A stretch of DNA of 60,960 nt from Chrysomallon squamiferum (lineage: Eukaryota; Mollusca; Gastropoda; Neomphalida; Peltospiridae): positions 10,138,989 through 10,199,948 of the forward strand of contig CM022669.1 of assembly GCA_012295275.1 (NCBI GenBank), read 5' to 3'. Each line of letters begins with the position of its first letter. The first letter of the stretch is position 1. A model generated the notes under the pieces. It was given only the letters and a program-made list of their open reading frames with translations, was not told the origin of the DNA and did not search any database. Shown here piece after piece: positions 48,786 through 60,960 of the stretch. The position numbers and the translations under genes are program-made.

Positions 48786-49965
48786 CTCCGCATATAAATA
48801 TAAAAGTATCGAACCAATAGATAGAAACTGTTCTATATGCTTTCATTAGAATTGATATAGATAAATTGCATGATATTAAATCAATTATGTTTAGCTGTCG
48901 TTAAGCCATTGTTTCGATCATTCAGTTATTAATTTCAAGTGGTATAGCGTGAATGTACTCTTGTGGACTAATGGAAGGTGTTCGGGGGTGGCTAATACCC
49001 ACGGGTTAGGTGGTGCCGTGTACTTTGCCTAGCACCGGGGTCTGGCAAAACGTCACGCCTCTGTTAACTTCACATTTAAAAGTTAATGGCCGCGTATAAT
49101 AATCTACAGTCTGTGCATATATTAACATGTTGACAATATTCGTATTTTATCAAAAAGTTAGAGAAAGAGAAAACAAAGGTAAAATGAAGACTGACGTTTG
49201 CTAATAATAAAGTAAAATTACAAAATAAAAATTCTGTGAGGAAATACGGAAACTGATATTTTGCACTATACTGATGCCTGAAAAAGTTCTCCGGTTGATT
49301 TAAGATCAGGCATTACTACTATCATAATCTTAGTTACAGCCAAAAAAAAAACCGAATAATAATAATAATAATGATAATAATAATAATAATAATAATAATA
49401 ATATTTATGATAAATTATTATTACTATTACAAATAATCAAGGAAGTAAACAACGAAATGTCTTCAAGATTATATATCTTCTACATAAGCACCAATACAAA
49501 CAAGGAATACGTGATCTGAATTAAGAGTATATATTTCAATAAACAAAGCCTCAACGCACAGTGAAACAAACACAATGGACAGTTACTCAGTTTTGTAACT
49601 GATCTGGCTGAGAACGGGTGAAAGGTGCACTCTGATTCTGTTCTTGAGTCGACCAAAGTTCTCTTCTTTTTTCTTTAATAACAAAATTTATATCATCTTG
49701 AAAAATATGAGGCAGTGGAGCGCTTGTTTTTTAAATGATGTACCCCATCATGCCTGTTATGGGACGTTCGTAGTGTCTGATCAACTTGAAAATGTTTTTA
49801 ATGCAGTGTGATTGAAGGGACATAACTCCGTCTGATTCAGCTTTTTGTTAAGTTGTATTATTTCTTATGTATAAGTAGTTCTAACGATGAACAATGCTCA
49901 TGACCAGTTGAGATATATTTTTAACATTTCTTTAATAATAATAATGATGATGATGATGATGATGA

Positions 49966-50017
<52 letters not shown>

Positions 50018-50695
50018 ATTATTATTATTTAAAAACAAATCTGCCACTTATGACCCCCTAAAACACTCCTATGTCACTATGTCCTCAAACAAGGCCAGAC
50101 TAAAAATAAAAACGATTAAAAAAAGTTCCAATTAAAAACAAACACATTCCCACATAAGAAGATGTGCACCCAAATACATTAACTTGCACACACAGACATA
50201 CACATATTCTGAACTATCGATTTCATCCAGAAAATATTATATCTACGTCAGAGTATAATGTTCATTTTTTCGATCCTAATTGTTTCATGCTGACCTCTTG
50301 CGCTGTGACGCAGACTCCTTATTGACGTCACATTTATTGTTGACGTCATTCAGCTGTTTTCTGTAGCTGCGTAAGAATTTTATAAGACAGACGGTTATTC
50401 TTTTTTGTTGTTTGTTCATTATGGTTTCCTTTAATGTAGTTCCAGTAATAACTGGTTTTATTTTTGTTTTATATGTTAAAAAGAAGGAAGAAATGTTTTA
50501 CTGAACTATGAACTCTTGTATTTTATATATAACGTTTTATGGCCTAATGGCCTAAAATTTATTTATTTATCCTGCAATAACTTTAAATATTGCCACTGAC
50601 CAAAAATATACCACAGAACTATATTTATTTTGACAAATTACTTTTTATTTACACATACATACAGATGTACATACATACATACATACATACATACA

Positions 50696-50731
<36 letters not shown>

Positions 50732-50824
50732 TATATTGTATTGTATTTTAAAAACAATTTTCACGTATACATACAAACACATACGTGATAAGAAAGGATC
50801 ATGCTGCCGTCACTTGGCAAATCT

Positions 50825-50869
<45 letters not shown>

Positions 50870-51659
50870 GAAACTTTGAAAGTGCACACCACGGTCTTTT
50901 GAGGAGTGGTATTGCGTGGTATAGTTAAAAAAAAATAAAAAAATAAAAATAAAAAAAAATAAAATATTTTTATAAGGAAGAATAGCTTTTGTTGTACTGA
51001 ATAGATAATGCTTTTTTTTTGATTTTTTTTTTTTTTTTTTTTCAATTCATATTTATTGTATTAAACTGTGAATTATTATTTCTAAACGATATTCTCAATT
51101 CCTGGAAAAGTCGTGAACAACAATATGACAAAATATAATGTGTCTGTATGTGTGTGTGCGGTGCGTGTATATATTTATGAATGTATTTATGTGTGCAAAC
51201 ATGTAACATATATTCAGATATGAAATAGAGACAACGCAGATCTGTGAAATAAAATGGTACTGTTTGACAAAAGAACGGGATTAAATGCGTGTAAAGTCTC
51301 TGTAGACACTCTAAAGACTGAGAAATATTTAGATGATGAAATTTCGGGGAAAGAAATATTTGAGGAAAGGTATGAAAACTAAACTGAGCAGGAGCACAAT
51401 GGTGAAAATCGAAGAGGATTAAAGTAATATCCCGTTACGATTCAATTCAGCGATCCCCTCATGCAACGGGATCTATTCTTTACGCATTTATGGATCAGCT
51501 TTGAATGTGTTCATATCGATCAACGGGACAAAATATTTCCGCGTGCTCAAAGGTAATAATTTACTGTTTATCGTCGCCTTTATAAATCTTTTTACCTTTT
51601 TATGTGAGGTGCTGTTATTGCTCTCAGCGATATCTCGATCGTTTATAAATAGCTGTACC

Positions 51660-51691
<32 letters not shown>

Positions 51692-51960
51692 TCGGTAGCG
51701 TGTAGTATCCTGGATTCAAAATATAAACATAAACAGTTTCTACATTGCGTTAATTCAGATGCCTTTCATTGTTTGCATAAGAGCTAAGGTGATCGGCTAC
51801 TCAAGTATTACCTGGAAACGCAAGGAGATAGTGGCCTGAAATCGCTCGCAAGAGACACTATTCCACGATGTGACTTTTTTTTTTTTGTGATCAAATTCTT
51901 CTGATGTTCAGCATTTCTCGAATGCAATGGCATGACTTTTAATTATTATCTTTGTCGACC
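48786..51960. other. Gene-poor region with simple repeats
   Basis: No gene recognised. A GC-richer unexplained stretch lies at ~48950-49075. Simple repeats: (AAT)n at 49352-49403, (GAT)n/(GTT)n at 49935-50017, (CATA)n at 50664-50722, poly-T at 50828-50865 and 51661-51690. A short open stretch ending in a donor-like 'aaaggtaataa' at 51440-51560 could be a noncoding exon of the downstream gene, but this is not supported further. Confidence 0.4.
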
Positions 51961-51969
51961 GGGAGGATT

Positions 51970-52077
51970 AGAATACAAGTAAGTGATTTGTGTTGTAACT
52001 GTAGAAGATATTTTATAGGCACAAACAGCATTTAGTATTAATTGGGTGTGGGGCGTTTCTCTTTCTTTCTATCACAT

Positions 52078-52143
<66 letters not shown>

Positions 52144-52149
52144 TCACAA

Positions 52150-52182
<33 letters not shown>

Positions 52183-52195
52183 CACAAAATATAAT
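51970..52195 (+). repeat. Dispersed repeat with CT/CA microsatellite tail, copy 1
   Basis: About 110 bp (landmarks agaagatattttataggcac, aacagcatttagtattaatt, gggtgtggggcg) ending in 'ctttctatcacattct', then (CT)n and (CA)n. The same core plus (CT)n occurs at 60277-60475. This fits a microsatellite-associated short mobile element, of the kind common in molluscs. Confidence 0.6.
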
Positions 52196-52249
52196 ATATA
52201 CACCTACGTACGTATGTACATACACAAATACATACCTTAGTAGATATAT

Positions 52250-52317
52250 CGATGTGTGTGATTGTGACTGTGTGTGTGTGTATGTGTGTGTCTGTGTGTG
52301 TGTATATGTGTGTGTGT

Positions 52318-52370
<53 letters not shown>
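52250..52370. repeat. (TG)n microsatellite
   Basis: Interrupted then pure TG units about 200 bp before the first coding exon of the KY-like gene. Confidence 0.9.
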
Positions 52371-52568
52371 AACAAAACTACGTAGTTTCCGTTATTTACA
52401 CGAACGGAGCTTACTTCCAACGAACAAACCATCTACCCATTTACTGATATTAAATTTCTGGAACTTTCTATTACTTTAGGTATCTCTCACCACCGAGAAA
52501 ACGTAGCCTGTGTGCTGCAACAAACAGCTACCGGTGAATATTTCAGATATCTGTAACGGAGTCAAATA

Positions 52569-60886
<8,318 letters not shown>

Positions 60887-60960
60887 GTAAGTTTTATCAT
60901 TAATACGAAAATAAATAGAAAACTAATTACTGTAATATTGAATAAATAGTCATTTTAATC
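60887..60960 (+). other. Start of intron 8
   Basis: Donor gtaagt follows the Trp codon of exon 8. The window ends within this intron, so further exons are expected downstream. Confidence 0.7.

Noticed and set aside
52013-52479. His/Thr-rich or Val/Cys-rich small proteins
   Set aside because: They are CA/TG/CT microsatellite translations upstream of the KY-like gene.

Overview
This is a eukaryotic, animal window. It is AT-rich and full of microsatellites, its genes have GT-AG introns with consistent phases, and it carries GIMAP/AIG1 GTPases, an archaemetzincin, a RanBP2 zinc finger-TIR gene, a kyphoscoliosis-peptidase (KY)-like gene, and BEL/Pao and hAT relics. This mix fits a lophotrochozoan, most likely a mollusc. 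That assignment is inference from gene content.

Layout. 0.4-3.2 kb: an archaemetzincin (AMZ) coding exon, with a decayed fragment of the same gene upstream. 3.8-15 kb: two GIMAP genes on the + strand (4015-5543 and 11376-13713). Each has a 10-nt coding first exon and one large second exon. The second gene is preceded by two further intact copies, and one broken copy, of the promoter plus first exon; each intact copy has an ISRE-like GAAACC tandem motif about 170-180 bp upstream of its ATG. 17.9-27.8 kb: a minus-strand spliced gene with RanBP2 zinc finger and TIR domains. Its introns hold BEL/Pao fossils, a hAT element with a perfect 8-bp target duplication, and (ACT)n tracts. Several of its introns are homologous to each other although the exons beside them are not. 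27.8-36.4 kb: duplicated non-coding blocks and about three 2.6-kb decayed units carrying minus-strand 10-nt first-exon copies and plus-strand fragments of an unidentified helical exon. 36.4-48.8 kb: a tandem satellite of about 374 bp, roughly 32 copies, CpG-rich, interrupted by a 200-N gap and ending in an inverted degenerate copy. 48.8-52.5 kb: gene-poor DNA. 52.6-60.9 kb: at least eight exons of a + strand gene that runs off the window. It encodes an acylation-type N-terminus, a KY/transglutaminase-like domain lacking its catalytic triad, three helical repeats, and a region resembling the dynein heavy-chain helical stalk segment.

How the genes relate. GIMAPs and TIR proteins are innate-immunity families, and the ISRE-like sites in front of the GIMAP first exons suggest shared inducible control. 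The KY-like protein looks like a cytoskeletal or membrane-anchored scaffold and has no visible functional link to the others. Splice structures come from reading GT/AG sites and phase only; no transcript data were available.
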